DNA of 64,000 nt, taken from Phycicoccus sonneratiae. Lineage in GTDB: Bacteria > Actinomycetota > Actinomycetes > Actinomycetales > Dermatophilaceae. Below are positions 34,834 through 45,326 of this stretch, piece after piece; position 1 is the first letter of the stretch, and every line of letters begins with the position of its first letter. The notes under the pieces are model-generated. The model saw only the letters and a list, made by a program, of their open reading frames with translations, ran no database searches and was not told where the DNA came from. The stretch lies in assembly GCF_016887965.1 (NCBI RefSeq), contig NZ_JAFDVD010000013.1:62001-126000 (forward strand), given 5' to 3'. The position numbers and the translations under genes were made by a program.

Positions 34834-36212
34834 GCGTCGTCTCCTCCGTCGCCCCCCGGTCCGGGCGCACCACCGAGCTCGTCCTCACGTTGGACGCGGT
34901 GGCCATCGTCGGGCTCGCGTACGTGAACCTCGGTCTCGCGACGACCGGTTCGGTGCCCCCGGGCCTGGCCGCGCTCGGCCTCGGCTACCTCGGCGTCGCC
35001 CTGGCCTTCCACGTCGTCCTGCGCTGGCGGGCCTCGTACGCCGACCCGCTCATCCTCCCCATCGTCACGCTGCTCAACGGCCTCGGTCTCGTGATGATCC
35101 ACCGCGTCGACATCGCCGAGGGACGCGACATCTCCGACGGCGTCGCGCTGCGCCAGCTGATGTGGAGCACGCTCGCGGTCGCCATCGCCGCCGCGGTGCT
35201 CGTCGTCGTCCGCGACCACCGGCTGCTGCGGCGGTACACCTTCCTCGCGGGTGCGGTCGGCTTCGCCCTGCTCCTGCTGCCGCTCGTCCCGGGAATCGGC
35301 AACCAGCAGTTCGGTGCCCGCATCTGGATCCGGGTGGGGTCGTTCTCCTTCCAGCCCGGTGAGATCGCCAAGCTGGCGCTGGCCGTGTTCTTCGCCGGCT
35401 ACCTCGTGCAGACCCGTGACGCCCTGTCGGTCGCCGGCCGCAAGGTGCTCGGGATGACCTTCCCGCGAGCCCGCGACCTGCTGCCGATCCTCATCGCCTG
35501 GCTGGCCAGCCTCGGCGTGCTCGTCTTCGAGAAGGACCTCGGGTCCTCGCTGCTGTTCTTCGGCCTCTTCGTCGCGATGCTCTACGTCGCCACCGAGCGG
35601 GTGTCGTGGATCGCGATCGGCCTGGGGCTCTTCGGGGCCGGCGCGTACGTCGCGTACCTGATCTTCGGACACGTCCAGACGCGGGTGCTGCTGTGGCTGC
35701 ACACCTTCAGCCCGGAAGCGCTCGACACCTCCGACCAGCTCGCCAAGGGCCTCATGGGGATGGCCGCGGGCGGGATGTTCGGCACCGGCCTCGGCCGCGG
35801 CCGGCCCGACCTCACCTACCTCGCCGAGTCCGACTTCATCATCCCGAGCTTCGGCGAGGAGCTCGGCATGATCGGGCTGTTCGCGATCCTCGTGCTCTAC
35901 GCGCTGCTCGTCGAGCGCGGGCTGCGCACGTCCCTCGGCACGCGCGACGGCTTCGGCAAGCTGCTCGCCGCCGGTCTGTCGTTCTCGCTGGCCCTCCAGT
36001 GCTTCGTCGTCGTCGGCGGGGTCACCCGCGTCATCCCGCTGACCGGCCTCACCGCGCCGTTCCTCTCCTCGGGCGGCTCCTCGCTGCTCGCGAACTGGAC
36101 CCTCGTCGCGATCCTCCTGCGCATCTCCGACCACGCCCGCCGCCCGCTGCCCGACCCGGCGGCCGGCAGCGCCGTGGCCGAGGCCCGCACCGAGGTGGTG
36201 AAGCTGCCGTGA
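34830..36212 (+). CDS. rodA: FtsW/RodA/SpoVE-family peptidoglycan polymerase
   Basis: A 460-residue SEDS-family glycosyltransferase with about ten membrane segments; GTG start in a GTGA overlap. Signatures include WIRVGSFSFQPGEIAKLALA, FEKDLGSSLLFFGLF, LAESDFIIPSFGEELGMIGL and TAPFLSSGGSSLLANW. Position beside a class B PBP and kinase genes favours the RodA role (cell elongation or septal side-wall growth). The next gene, pbpA, overlaps by 4 bases and would be its transpeptidase partner. Confidence 0.93.
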   Translation: MSVVSSVAPRSGRTTELVLTLDAVAIVGLAYVNLGLATTGSVPPGLAALGLGYLGVALAFHVVLRWRASYADPLILPIVTLLNGLGLVMIHRVDIAEGRDISDGVALRQLMWSTLAVAIAAAVLVVVRDHRLLRRYTFLAGAVGFALLLLPLVPGIGNQQFGARIWIRVGSFSFQPGEIAKLALAVFFAGYLVQTRDALSVAGRKVLGMTFPRARDLLPILIAWLASLGVLVFEKDLGSSLLFFGLFVAMLYVATERVSWIAIGLGLFGAGAYVAYLIFGHVQTRVLLWLHTFSPEALDTSDQLAKGLMGMAAGGMFGTGLGRGRPDLTYLAESDFIIPSFGEELGMIGLFAILVLYALLVERGLRTSLGTRDGFGKLLAAGLSFSLALQCFVVVGGVTRVIPLTGLTAPFLSSGGSSLLANWTLVAILLRISDHARRPLPDPAAGSAVAEARTEVVKLP

Positions 36213-37660
36213 ACACCCCCGTCCGCCGCCTCTCCTTCCTCGTCGCCGCGCTCTTCGCCGCGCTGCTCGTCTCGACGACCCTCATCCAGTACGTGTTCGC
36301 GTCCGACCTCAACGGCCGCCCGGACAACCGCCGCACGCTGCTCGCCACGTACGCCCGCGAGCGCGGCGAGATCCTCGTCGGGCAGAACCCGGTCGCCAAG
36401 TCGGTCCCCACCGACGACGAGTTCAAGTACCAGCGCACCTACGACGACCCCGAGCTCTACGCCCACGTCACCGGCTTCTACTCGTTCTTCGGAGCGGTCG
36501 GCGGCCTCGAGCAGTCCGAGAACTCGCTGCTGTCGGGCGCCAGCGACAAGCTCTTCTACCGCCGCGTCTCCGACCTCTTCACGGGTCGCCGGCCCTCGGG
36601 CGCCACGCTCGAGACGACCCTCGACCCCGCCGTCCAGAAGGCCGCGGCCGACGGGCTGGGCGACGCCCGCGGTGCCGCCGTCGCCCTCGACCCGAAGACC
36701 GGTGCGATCCTCGCGATGGTCAGCAACCCGAGCTTCGACCCGAACACGGTGGCCGGCCACGACCTCGGCACGGTCGACAAGAACTACCAGGCGCTGACCA
36801 AGGAGAGCGACCGCCCGCTCGTCAACCGGGCGATCGGCGGCGACCTCTACCCGCCGGGCTCGGTGTTCAAGGTCGTCACGGCTGCCGCCGCCCTGTCCAG
36901 CGGCGACTACGCCGCCGACTCCGAGCTGCCCGGCCCCGCCGAGCTCGACCTGCCCCTCACCGACACGACCCTGCCGAACCACGACGGCGGCGCGTGCAGC
37001 CCCAGCGGGAAGGTCAGCCTCGAGCAGGCCCTCGTCGTCTCGTGCAACACCGCCTTCGGCGACCTCGGCATGAAGCTCGGCGCCGACGCGCTGCGCGAGC
37101 AGGCCGCGAAGTTCGGTTTCGGCGACGCCCCGAGCGTGCCGATGCGGGTCACCCCGAGCAGCGTCCCGGCCGAGCTCGACCAGCCGCAGCTCGCGCAGTC
37201 GGCCATCGGGCAGTACGACGTCCGGGTCACCCCGATGCAGATGGCGATGGTCGCCGCCGGCGTCGCGAACCAGGGCGTCGTCATGCAGCCCTACCTCGTG
37301 CAGTCGGTCATCGGCTCCGACCTCTCGGTCATCGAGAGCGCCGAGCCGACCGAGCTGTCCGAGGCCGTGACGCCCGAGGTGGCCTCGACCCTCACGGACA
37401 TGATGGTCGCCGTCGTCGACGACGGCACCGGCCGGCGCGCGCAGATCAGCGGCACGAAGGTCGCCGGCAAGACCGGTACCGCCGAGCACGGCAAGGGACG
37501 CCGGGCGCACGCCTGGTTCATCTCCTTCGCGCCGGCGGACGACCCGAAGATCGCGGTCGCGGTCGTCGTCGAGGACGGCGGCACGGCCGGCAGCGAGACG
37601 AGCGGTGGTGCGGTCGCCGCGCCCATCGCGAAGCAGATGATGGAAGCGCGGTTGAAGTGA
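36209..37660 (+). CDS. pbpA: PbpA: class B penicillin-binding protein
   Basis: A 483-residue transpeptidase with one N-terminal membrane anchor (LSFLVAALFAALLVSTTLIQ). Active-site motifs: SxxK in YPPGSVFKVV, SCN in LVVSCNTAFG, and KTGT in VAGKTGTAEHG. The dimerisation-type N-terminal domain contains NRRTLLATYARERGEILV. It crosslinks peptidoglycan with the SEDS protein encoded upstream. The pknB gene follows after 15 bases, with GAGGAG in the gap. Confidence 0.93.
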   Translation: MNTPVRRLSFLVAALFAALLVSTTLIQYVFASDLNGRPDNRRTLLATYARERGEILVGQNPVAKSVPTDDEFKYQRTYDDPELYAHVTGFYSFFGAVGGLEQSENSLLSGASDKLFYRRVSDLFTGRRPSGATLETTLDPAVQKAAADGLGDARGAAVALDPKTGAILAMVSNPSFDPNTVAGHDLGTVDKNYQALTKESDRPLVNRAIGGDLYPPGSVFKVVTAAAALSSGDYAADSELPGPAELDLPLTDTTLPNHDGGACSPSGKVSLEQALVVSCNTAFGDLGMKLGADALREQAAKFGFGDAPSVPMRVTPSSVPAELDQPQLAQSAIGQYDVRVTPMQMAMVAAGVANQGVVMQPYLVQSVIGSDLSVIESAEPTELSEAVTPEVASTLTDMMVAVVDDGTGRRAQISGTKVAGKTGTAEHGKGRRAHAWFISFAPADDPKIAVAVVVEDGGTAGSETSGGAVAAPIAKQMMEARLK

Positions 37661-37675
37661 TGAGGAGTGCACGAC

Positions 37676-39559
<1,884 letters not shown>

Positions 39560-39560
39560 G

Positions 39561-39581
39561 CCCCCTCCGGGCCGGGGAGGG
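39561..39581. terminator. Short GC hairpin between pknB and pabA-type genes
   Basis: CCCCTCC and GGGGAGGG around a GGGCC loop, in the 24-base gap between convergent stops; probably the operon terminator. Confidence 0.5.
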
Positions 39582-39583
39582 CG

Positions 39584-40240
39584 TCAGCCGGCAGCGACCA
39601 TCCGGGCCACGCCCGCGGCGTCGTGCACGAGCGGCGAGAGTCCGTCGGCACGGCGCACCGCGTCGGCGTCGCCGGCGACCGCGAGCCAGTTCGCGAGCAT
39701 GAGGTGGCCGCCCTCGGTGAGCACCGACTCGGGGTGGAACTGCACGCCGTGCAGCGGCAGCGTCGCGTGCCGGACGGCCATGACGATGCCCGACGCCGTG
39801 CGCCCGTTGGGGACCAGCTCGTCCGGGATGGTCGCCGGGTCGATGGTCAGCGAGTGGTAGCGCGTCGCGGTGAACGGGTCGGGGACGCCGGCCAGCACGC
39901 CGGTGCCGTCGTGCACGACCCGGGAGGTCTTGCCGTGCAGCAGCTCGGGTGCCCGGCCCACGGTCGCGCCCATGACGACACCGAGCGCCTGGTGCCCGAG
40001 GCACACCCCGAGCATCGGCTGCGACCGCTCGGCGCAGGCCTCGATCATCGCCATCGACACCCCGGCCTCCTCCGGCGTGCCGGGGCCGGGGGAGACGAGC
40101 ACGGCGTCGAAGTCGGCGCCGTCGGCCGGTGCGACGGCGTCGTTGCGGACGACCTCGCACTCGGCGCCGAGCTGCTCGAGGTAGCCGACGATCGTGAAGA
40201 CGAAGCTGTCGTAGTTGTCGACGACGAGGACCCGGGTCAT
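39584..40240 (-). CDS. pabA: Glutamine amidotransferase of anthranilate/aminodeoxychorismate synthase
   Basis: A 218-residue class I glutamine amidotransferase. Start MTRVLVVDNYDSFVFTIVGY at ATG 40240 (ATG 40249 also possible). The nucleophile Cys is in MLGVCLGHQALG, with His/Glu in VQFHPESVLTEGG; LVSPGPGTPEEAG is the oxyanion region. It supplies ammonia to a PabB or TrpE partner for folate or tryptophan synthesis. A location between pknB and a class E sortase, away from trp genes, is the usual actinobacterial place of the pabA-type gene. Confidence 0.9.
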   Translation of the reverse strand: MTRVLVVDNYDSFVFTIVGYLEQLGAECEVVRNDAVAPADGADFDAVLVSPGPGTPEEAGVSMAMIEACAERSQPMLGVCLGHQALGVVMGATVGRAPELLHGKTSRVVHDGTGVLAGVPDPFTATRYHSLTIDPATIPDELVPNGRTASGIVMAVRHATLPLHGVQFHPESVLTEGGHLMLANWLAVAGDADAVRRADGLSPLVHDAAGVARMVAAG

Positions 40241-40287
40241 GGGGTCCATGGTGCACCGTCGCGGGCTGCGCCCACCCGGCCGTCCCG

Positions 40288-40443
40288 TCAGCCGACGGTG
40301 TTGTCGTTGAAGGGCACGAGGTCGGCGACCGCGGGGAAGACCCACTGGAAGAGGACGGCGACGACGGCGACGACGAGGGCCAGACACTGGATCGCCTTGG
40401 CCCACACCGGTCCCGGCAGGACGCGCCAGAGTGCTGCGTACAT
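40288..40443 (-). CDS. Small single-pass membrane protein
   Basis: A 51-residue protein, ATG at 40443, stop at 40288, starting MYAALWRVLPGPVWAKAIQC. One strong hydrophobic segment (CLALVVAVVAVLFQWVFPAV) precedes a short polar tail DLVPFNDNTVG. Small proteins of this sort are found between pabA and sortase genes in related actinobacteria; the function is unknown. The gene begins 3 bases after the sortase stop, so it is in the DUF881-sortase operon. Confidence 0.75.
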   Translation of the reverse strand: MYAALWRVLPGPVWAKAIQCLALVVAVVAVLFQWVFPAVADLVPFNDNTVG

Positions 40444-40445
40444 CG

Positions 40446-41120
40446 CTACCCCTTCACCGTGGACCAGTCGGCGTACCGCCAGTCGGCGCGCGGCACGGAG
40501 TCGACGAGCGTGCCGTGGGTGACGTACCGGTACGTGGCGCTGTACTTCGGGTGGCACGACGTCATCGTCAGCAGGGCCGCGGTGGGGGCCTTGCCGGGCT
40601 CGTCGGGGACGGGCGCGATGACCTCGGTCTGCCACGGGCGGACGATCTCGTGGCCGGTGATCTCGTAGACGAAGACCGTCGGCTTGGTCTCGATGATGAC
40701 GCGGTCACCGGCCCTCAGCGTGTCGATGGTGTGGAACGGCCGGCCGTAGGTGATGCGGTGCCCGGCGACCGAGAAGTTGCCGACCTCGCCGGGAGCGACG
40801 GTGCCGTCGTAGTGCCCGACACCGAGGGCCAGGACCGGCCGGGCGGTCCCCTCGATGACCGGGCGCGCGTAGTCCTTCCCGAAGCGCGGCACCCGGATGA
40901 TGGCGAAGGCGCGGTCCTGGCCGAGGTCGGGGAACGCGTCGCTGCCGACCGTGCCGTCGCTGCCGTTGAGGAAGTCCTCGCTCAGCGCCTCGACGATCTG
41001 CTGCTGCTGCCGGTCCGCGACGACGTCGGTCCACCAGAGCTGCCAGGCGACGAAGAGCAGCACGAGGACGCCCGCGGTGATGAGCAGCTCGCCGACGCCG
41101 CCGACGACGCGTCGGATCAC
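40446..41120 (-). CDS. Class E sortase
   Basis: A 224-residue membrane-anchored transpeptidase; GTG start 41120 overlapping the DUF881 stop. One N-terminal membrane segment (LLITAGVLVLLFVAWQLWW), then the sortase barrel with catalytic His in VAGHRITYG, Cys in LTMTSCHPKYS and Arg in YRYVTHG context. Class E enzymes anchor pilins or surface proteins, often with LAXTG-type signals. No substrate gene is visible in the window. Confidence 0.9.
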   Translation of the reverse strand: MIRRVVGGVGELLITAGVLVLLFVAWQLWWTDVVADRQQQQIVEALSEDFLNGSDGTVGSDAFPDLGQDRAFAIIRVPRFGKDYARPVIEGTARPVLALGVGHYDGTVAPGEVGNFSVAGHRITYGRPFHTIDTLRAGDRVIIETKPTVFVYEITGHEIVRPWQTEVIAPVPDEPGKAPTAALLTMTSCHPKYSATYRYVTHGTLVDSVPRADWRYADWSTVKG

Positions 41121-41869
41121 GAGTCCGTGACCTCGGCGTGCGACGGGGTGATGCTGCCGGAGTAGGCGGGGAAGCGCTGGGTGCCCACGTCCTTGACGTC
41201 GTACCCGAGGCCGACGGCCACGGACCAGTCGCGGAGCAGGCCGACGTCACCGTCGCCGTCGAGCGAGCGGCGCATCGCGTCGCGGTCGCCGATGGCCGTG
41301 ATGACGTACGGCGGGGAGTAGACCCGGCCCTGGAGGATGAGGGTGTTGCCGACGCACCGGACCGCGCTCGTCGAGACGACCCGCTGGTCCTGGAGCATCA
41401 TCGCCTCGGCGCCGCCGGCCCAGAGGGCGTTGACGACGGCCTGCACGTCCTGCTGGTGGATGACGTAGTCGTCGGGGTCGGCCCCGGGCGGCACCTCGCC
41501 GCCGACGAGCTTGGCGTCGTCGAGGCTGACCCGCAGCGCCGGCCCCTCGACGGCCGTGCGGCCCGCCGCCCCGGCGATTCCGGCGGCCTGCTGCTGGAGC
41601 TGCTGGGTGCGCTGGTCGTCCGGGGCGAGCGCGTTCGTGGCCTCGTCGACCCGGGCGCGCAGGTCGTCGACCTCCCCCGCCCGGTCGGCGTTGACCCGCG
41701 TCTGCTCGCGGATGAGGTCGGGGAGGCGGGCGGAGTCGGCGCGCAGGTCCTCGCCCTGCGAGGCGCGCACGCTCGAGGCGAAGAGGGCGCCGGCGACGAG
41801 GGCGGCCACGGGCACCAGCCACGGCCAGGGCGAGGGTCGGTCGACCCGGCCCGCGTGCGTGCCCGCCAC
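41117..41869 (-). CDS. DUF881 family membrane-anchored protein
   Basis: A 250-residue protein, GTG start 41869 with AGAGGGG upstream. One N-terminal membrane segment (PWPWLVPVAALVAGALFASS), a coiled-coil (RVNADRAGEVDDLRARVDEA) and a conserved extracytoplasmic domain (VIHQQDVQAVVNALWAGGAE, VSTSAVRCVGNTLILQGRVY) define DUF881. Members sit near crgA and sortase genes in division-linked clusters. The function is unknown. Confidence 0.9.
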   Translation of the reverse strand: MAGTHAGRVDRPSPWPWLVPVAALVAGALFASSVRASQGEDLRADSARLPDLIREQTRVNADRAGEVDDLRARVDEATNALAPDDQRTQQLQQQAAGIAGAAGRTAVEGPALRVSLDDAKLVGGEVPPGADPDDYVIHQQDVQAVVNALWAGGAEAMMLQDQRVVSTSAVRCVGNTLILQGRVYSPPYVITAIGDRDAMRRSLDGDGDVGLLRDWSVAVGLGYDVKDVGTQRFPAYSGSITPSHAEVTDS

Positions 41870-41939
41870 CCTCGTTCCCCTCTCTCTCGGACTCGGCCTC
41901 TACGCTAGGGCACCAGTCTGAACGAACCGGAGGAGCACC

Positions 41940-42194
41940 GTGCCCGAGTCCAAGGGTCGCAAGAAGTCCACGTACACGCCGCCGCGCACCGCCGGGGCGG
42001 CCGCGCAGGGGCCCAACCCCCGCTGGTTCGTGCCGGTGATGCTCACCCTCATGGTGCTCGGGCTGCTGTGGGTCGTCACGTTCTACATCTCGGGCGTGCA
42101 CCAGTACCCGGTGCCCCAGATCGGCCGCTGGAACCTCGGGGCCGGCTTCGGCCTCATGCTCGCGGGGTTCCTCATGACGACCCGCTGGCGCTGA
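41940..42194 (+). CDS. crgA: Cell division protein CrgA
   Basis: An 84-residue protein, GTG start 41940 with GGAGGA about 8 bases upstream. A basic N-terminus (MPESKGRKKSTYTPP) and two membrane segments (WFVPVMLTLMVLGLLWVVTF, GAGFGLMLAGFLMTTRW) match CrgA, which recruits and stabilises divisome proteins FtsI and CwsA in actinobacteria. TACGCT at 41901-41906 may be its -10 element. It is divergent from DUF881. Confidence 0.93.
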   Translation: MPESKGRKKSTYTPPRTAGAAAQGPNPRWFVPVMLTLMVLGLLWVVTFYISGVHQYPVPQIGRWNLGAGFGLMLAGFLMTTRWR

Positions 42195-42219
42195 CCGCTC
42201 CGGCGGCCCGGTGACGAGG

Positions 42220-42292
42220 TTGTCCACAGGGTCATCCCCAGCTGGGGACGAATGACAGCCGTGTAATCCACAGGGGGACGGCCTGTGGACAG
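42220..42292. promoter_or_regulatory. Cluster of DnaA-box-like sites
   Basis: TTGTCCACA (42220-42228) is identical to the DnaA box preferred in high-GC actinobacteria. TAATCCACA (42264-42272) and, on the other strand, CTGTCCACA (42284-42292) each resemble it closely. The palindrome TCCCCAGCTGGGGA and TCATCCCCA lie between them. All fall in the 102-base gap between convergent crgA and rhomboid genes, so they are not tied to a promoter. Confidence 0.6.
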
Positions 42293-42296
42293 CCGG

Positions 42297-43193
42297 TCAG
42301 GCGGTGGAGTACCGCGCGACGGCCAGGAGGACGAGGACGATGCCGACGGCCGCCAGCGCGGCCCAGTGGATGCGGCGGTCCCCGGGCTGCATCGGACCCT
42401 TCGCCCGCCCGAGGTAGCCGATGGCCGCCGCGCACGCGGCCCCGGTGACCAGGCCACCGAGGTGCGCCTGCCACGCGATGCCCGGGATGACGAAGCCGAT
42501 GACGGCGTTGATGCCGATGATCACGTACATCCCCGCCGCCGAGCGGCCGAGCCGGCGCTGGAGGACGAGGAAGGCGCCGAAGAGCCCGAAGACCGCGCCC
42601 GAGGCCCCGACCGCGCTCGTGTACCAGGACCCCGGCCCGTTGAGCAGGGCGTCCTGATAGCTCTGCGGCGTCGACATCAGGAGGTAGACGACCGAGCCGC
42701 CGACGGCGCTGAGGACGTAGAGCGCGACGAACCGGGCCCGGCCGAGCAGCGGTTCGAGGTACTGGCCCATGATCCACAGCGCGTACATGTTGAACGCGAT
42801 GTGGTAGATCGGGCCGTGGGCGAAGCCCGAGGTGAGGAAGCGCCAGGGCTCGGTGTCGGCGAGGGCCGGGACGAAGGCGATGCGGTTGGTCAGCCCGGGG
42901 ACGACCTGCTGGAGCAGGTACACGGCGACGCAGATGCCGATGATCGTCATCGTCACGAGCGGGCGGCCGTCGGTGGCCGAGCCACCGAAGACCGTGCGGC
43001 CCTGGCGGACGGTGCGCGCGCCCTCGCGGACGCAGTCGACGCACTGGATGCCGACCGCGGCCGGCCGCTGGCACTCGGGACAGGTCGGCCGGCCGCAGCG
43101 CTGGCAGCGCACGTAGGACTCCCGGTCCGGGTGCCGCGGGCAGACCGGCACCTGGTCGGTCGGCGGCGGGGGGATCGGCGGTTGCTCCGTCAC
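42297..43193 (-). CDS. Rhomboid family intramembrane serine protease with zinc-finger N-terminus
   Basis: A 298-residue membrane protease. The N-terminus carries a Cys/His-rich B-box-like motif (CPRHPDRESYVRCQRC, CPEC, CVDC). Six hydrophobic segments follow. The catalytic Ser is in VGASGAVFGLFG and His in WQAHLGGLVTG; FLTSGFAHGPIYHIAFNMYA is the usual rhomboid L1/H2 region. It cleaves membrane proteins; targets are unknown. GTG start at 43193. Confidence 0.92.
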   Translation of the reverse strand: MTEQPPIPPPPTDQVPVCPRHPDRESYVRCQRCGRPTCPECQRPAAVGIQCVDCVREGARTVRQGRTVFGGSATDGRPLVTMTIIGICVAVYLLQQVVPGLTNRIAFVPALADTEPWRFLTSGFAHGPIYHIAFNMYALWIMGQYLEPLLGRARFVALYVLSAVGGSVVYLLMSTPQSYQDALLNGPGSWYTSAVGASGAVFGLFGAFLVLQRRLGRSAAGMYVIIGINAVIGFVIPGIAWQAHLGGLVTGAACAAAIGYLGRAKGPMQPGDRRIHWAALAAVGIVLVLLAVARYSTA

Positions 43194-43225
43194 GTCGGTC
43201 TCCCGGGAGTCTCGGTCAGGTGGGG

Positions 43226-43744
43226 TCAGTCCTCGATCTCGACGCGCTCGATGACGACGTCGTCGACCGGGCGGTCGTTGGCCCCGGTGCGGACGTTGCC
43301 GAGCGCGTCGACGACCTCACGGCTGGCGGCGTCGGCGACCTCGCCGAAGATCGTGTGCTTGCCGTTGAGCCACGTCGTGGGGACGGTGGTGATGAAGAAC
43401 TGCGAGCCGTTCGTGCCCTTGCCCATCCGCTTGCCGGCGTTGGCCATCGCGAGGAGGTAGGGGCGGTCGAACTGCTTGTCGGGGTGGATCTCGTCGTCGA
43501 ACGTGTAGCCGGGGCCACCCATCCCCTGGCCGAGCGGGCAGCCGCCCTGGATCATGAAGTTGGGGATGATCCGGTGGAAGACCAGACCGTCGTAGAACGG
43601 GGTGGGGCTGGTGCGGCCGGCGTCGTCCTTGTACTCCTGCTCGCCCGTCGCGAGGCCGACGAAGTTCTTGACCGTCTTGGGCGCCTCGTTCGGGAAGAGC
43701 TCGACGACGATCGGACCGTGGTTGGTGTGCAGCGTTGCCTTCAT
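43226..43744 (-). CDS. ppiA: Cyclophilin-type peptidyl-prolyl cis-trans isomerase
   Basis: A 172-residue cytoplasmic cyclophilin, start MKATLHTNHGPIVVELFPNE at ATG 43744. FHRIIPNFMIQGGCPLGQG contains the catalytic Arg, and MANAGKRMGKGTNGSQFFIT and HTIFGEV complete the active site. It catalyses proline isomerisation in protein folding. There is no signal peptide. Its location near gyrA and tRNA-Ile/Ala is conserved in actinobacteria. Confidence 0.93.
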   Translation of the reverse strand: MKATLHTNHGPIVVELFPNEAPKTVKNFVGLATGEQEYKDDAGRTSPTPFYDGLVFHRIIPNFMIQGGCPLGQGMGGPGYTFDDEIHPDKQFDRPYLLAMANAGKRMGKGTNGSQFFITTVPTTWLNGKHTIFGEVADAASREVVDALGNVRTGANDRPVDDVVIERVEIED

Positions 43745-43902
43745 GCCGCCGATCCTCTCACGCGCTCCCGGACGCGGGCAGGGCGCGGGCTGGGTGTCGC
43801 CGGGGCGTGGCCGCGCCCACACCATCGACCCGGCCCTGATGTGCCCCGAACAGGGGAAAGAGGGCAGGATGGGCACAGATCGTCCAACACCGAGGAGGAC
43901 CC

Positions 43903-44961
43903 GTGTTCCGCAGCAAGAGCAGGACCGACCAGGCGAGGGACGCCGTGGCCGACGCCGCCGACCAGGTGAGCGGACGCGCCCAGGACGCCGCCGAGCGCGC
44001 GGCCGAGGCCGCCCACGACCTGCGGAAGAAGTCGTCGTCCGAGCTCAAGGACCTCCGCAAGGCCTCGAAGTCCGAGCTCAAGGACCTCAAGAAGGCGTCG
44101 AAGAAGGCGTCCAAGGAGGCGACGGCGCAGTACGAGTCGGCCCGCGACCGGGCCCACGACTACGCCGAGAAGGCGCACGACTACGCCGACGCCGTCGGGC
44201 CCAAGGTCCGCGAGGGCCGCGAGCGCGCCCAGGACGCCGCCGAGATCGCCCGCGAGAAGGCCGAGGCCGCCCGCGAGCGCGCCGAGGAGGCCTACGAGGC
44301 GCTGGCCCCGCGCGTCGAGCACGCCCGCGAGACCTTCACCGACGACGTCCTCCCCAAGGTGATGGCGGCCCTCACCGCCATCGCCGCGAGCGCGGCCGCC
44401 GCCAAGGACCAGGCCGCCGAGGCCGCCGAGCGCGCCCCCGACGCCTACGCCGTTCTCAAGGGCGACGCCAGGGCCAAGAAGAAGAGCAAGGGCCGCTGGG
44501 TCCTGCTCCTCGGCGCCGTCGCCGCCGGTGCGGCCGTCATGGCCTACCGCAAGAGCACCGAGCGCCCCGACCCGTGGGCCAGTGCCGGGTCGTACACCCC
44601 GCCGAAGTCCGCCTCCGTGCGGGCCGAGGACGCGGTCGGCTCCGCGAAGGCCTCCGCGGGCGAGGTGCGCGAGAAGCTCGCCGAGGCCTCGAGCAGCGCC
44701 TCGGCCAAGGCCACCGAGCTCAAGGAGAAGGCCGCCGTCAAGGCCGCCGAGGCCAAGGACGCCGCGGCCGCCAAGGTCGAGGAGGCCAAGGCCGCCGTCG
44801 GTGCCGAGGCCGACAAGGGCACCGCGACGTGGAACGACGCCGGCGCCGGAGACTCCGAGGTGCCGTCGACGACCGGCACGTCCGAGGGCTCCGACCTCTC
44901 GACGCCGCACCTCGACGAGGGCTCCGAGCTGGGGTCGGACAAGGGGTCCGACAAGGGCTGA
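43903..44961 (+). CDS. Ala/Lys/Glu-rich coiled-coil protein with a central membrane segment
   Basis: A 352-residue low-complexity protein, GTG start 43903 preceded by GAGGAGG-like sequence. The first 190 residues are predicted helix with repeats such as SELKDLRKASK and SELKDLKKASK. One hydrophobic segment (WVLLLGAVAAGAAVMAY, about residues 199-215) follows. Then another Ala/Glu/Lys helical stretch and an acidic Gly/Ser tail ending in GSDKGSDKG. The pattern resembles LEA/YtxH-like proteins linked with desiccation and envelope stress. No enzymatic motif exists. Confidence 0.72.
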   Translation: MFRSKSRTDQARDAVADAADQVSGRAQDAAERAAEAAHDLRKKSSSELKDLRKASKSELKDLKKASKKASKEATAQYESARDRAHDYAEKAHDYADAVGPKVREGRERAQDAAEIAREKAEAARERAEEAYEALAPRVEHARETFTDDVLPKVMAALTAIAASAAAAKDQAAEAAERAPDAYAVLKGDARAKKKSKGRWVLLLGAVAAGAAVMAYRKSTERPDPWASAGSYTPPKSASVRAEDAVGSAKASAGEVREKLAEASSSASAKATELKEKAAVKAAEAKDAAAAKVEEAKAAVGAEADKGTATWNDAGAGDSEVPSTTGTSEGSDLSTPHLDEGSELGSDKGSDKG

Positions 44962-44969
44962 GGCGCACC

Positions 44970-45040
44970 GGTCCCCGCGTCGACGGGGACCCCCCGGACG
45001 ACAGGACGCCGGCCGCTCCCCGTGTGGGGGCGGCCGGCGT
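44970..45040 (+). terminator. Double hairpin terminator after the coiled-coil gene
   Basis: GGTCCCCG/CGGGGACC (44970-44991) and the stronger ACGCCGGCCGC/GCGGCCGGCGT (45006-45040, inner TCCCC/GGGG) follow the stop by 9 and 45 bases. Confidence 0.75.
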
Positions 45041-45326
45041 CGTGGTCGGTGGGTCCGGCCCCCTGCTGGCCGGACCGACCGTGGTGGCGCGGCGCGGAGT
45101 CGCCGTGCGTTCTGAGTTGACTGGGGGACGTCCCGGGTTGCGTGGAGGGGTGGCGCGGTCATGCGCGGCCGCGCCGTGGGCGACCCGGGGCGTCTGCCCT
45201 GTCAGCTCCTCTCTGTGAACCCCTGCCGGAGTGACACGCGCAGATTAGCCCCGCCCTGCCCGCCGCGGAATGGCCCGATCGGGCCATCTGTCGAAGGTTG
45301 CCGTCCGGCTGCTCCGACGCCGCAGG
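45041..45326. other. Intergenic stretch with an 18-base perfect palindrome
   Basis: This gap between convergent genes shows no convincing coding frame. It contains ATGGCCCGATCGGGCCAT (45270-45287), a perfect 18-base palindrome, 40 bases from the VWA gene stop, which could serve as a protein-binding site or a weak terminator. Nothing else is recognised. Confidence 0.5.

Noticed and set aside
40446-41120. A pilus or surface-protein locus around the sortase
   Set aside because: No LPXTG or LAXTG protein or pilin gene is found nearby, so the sortase is an orphan here.
42195-42296. oriC
   Set aside because: The DnaA-box-like sites are few and lie between crgA and a rhomboid gene. With recF at the right edge, oriC is expected by dnaA-dnaN beyond 64000.
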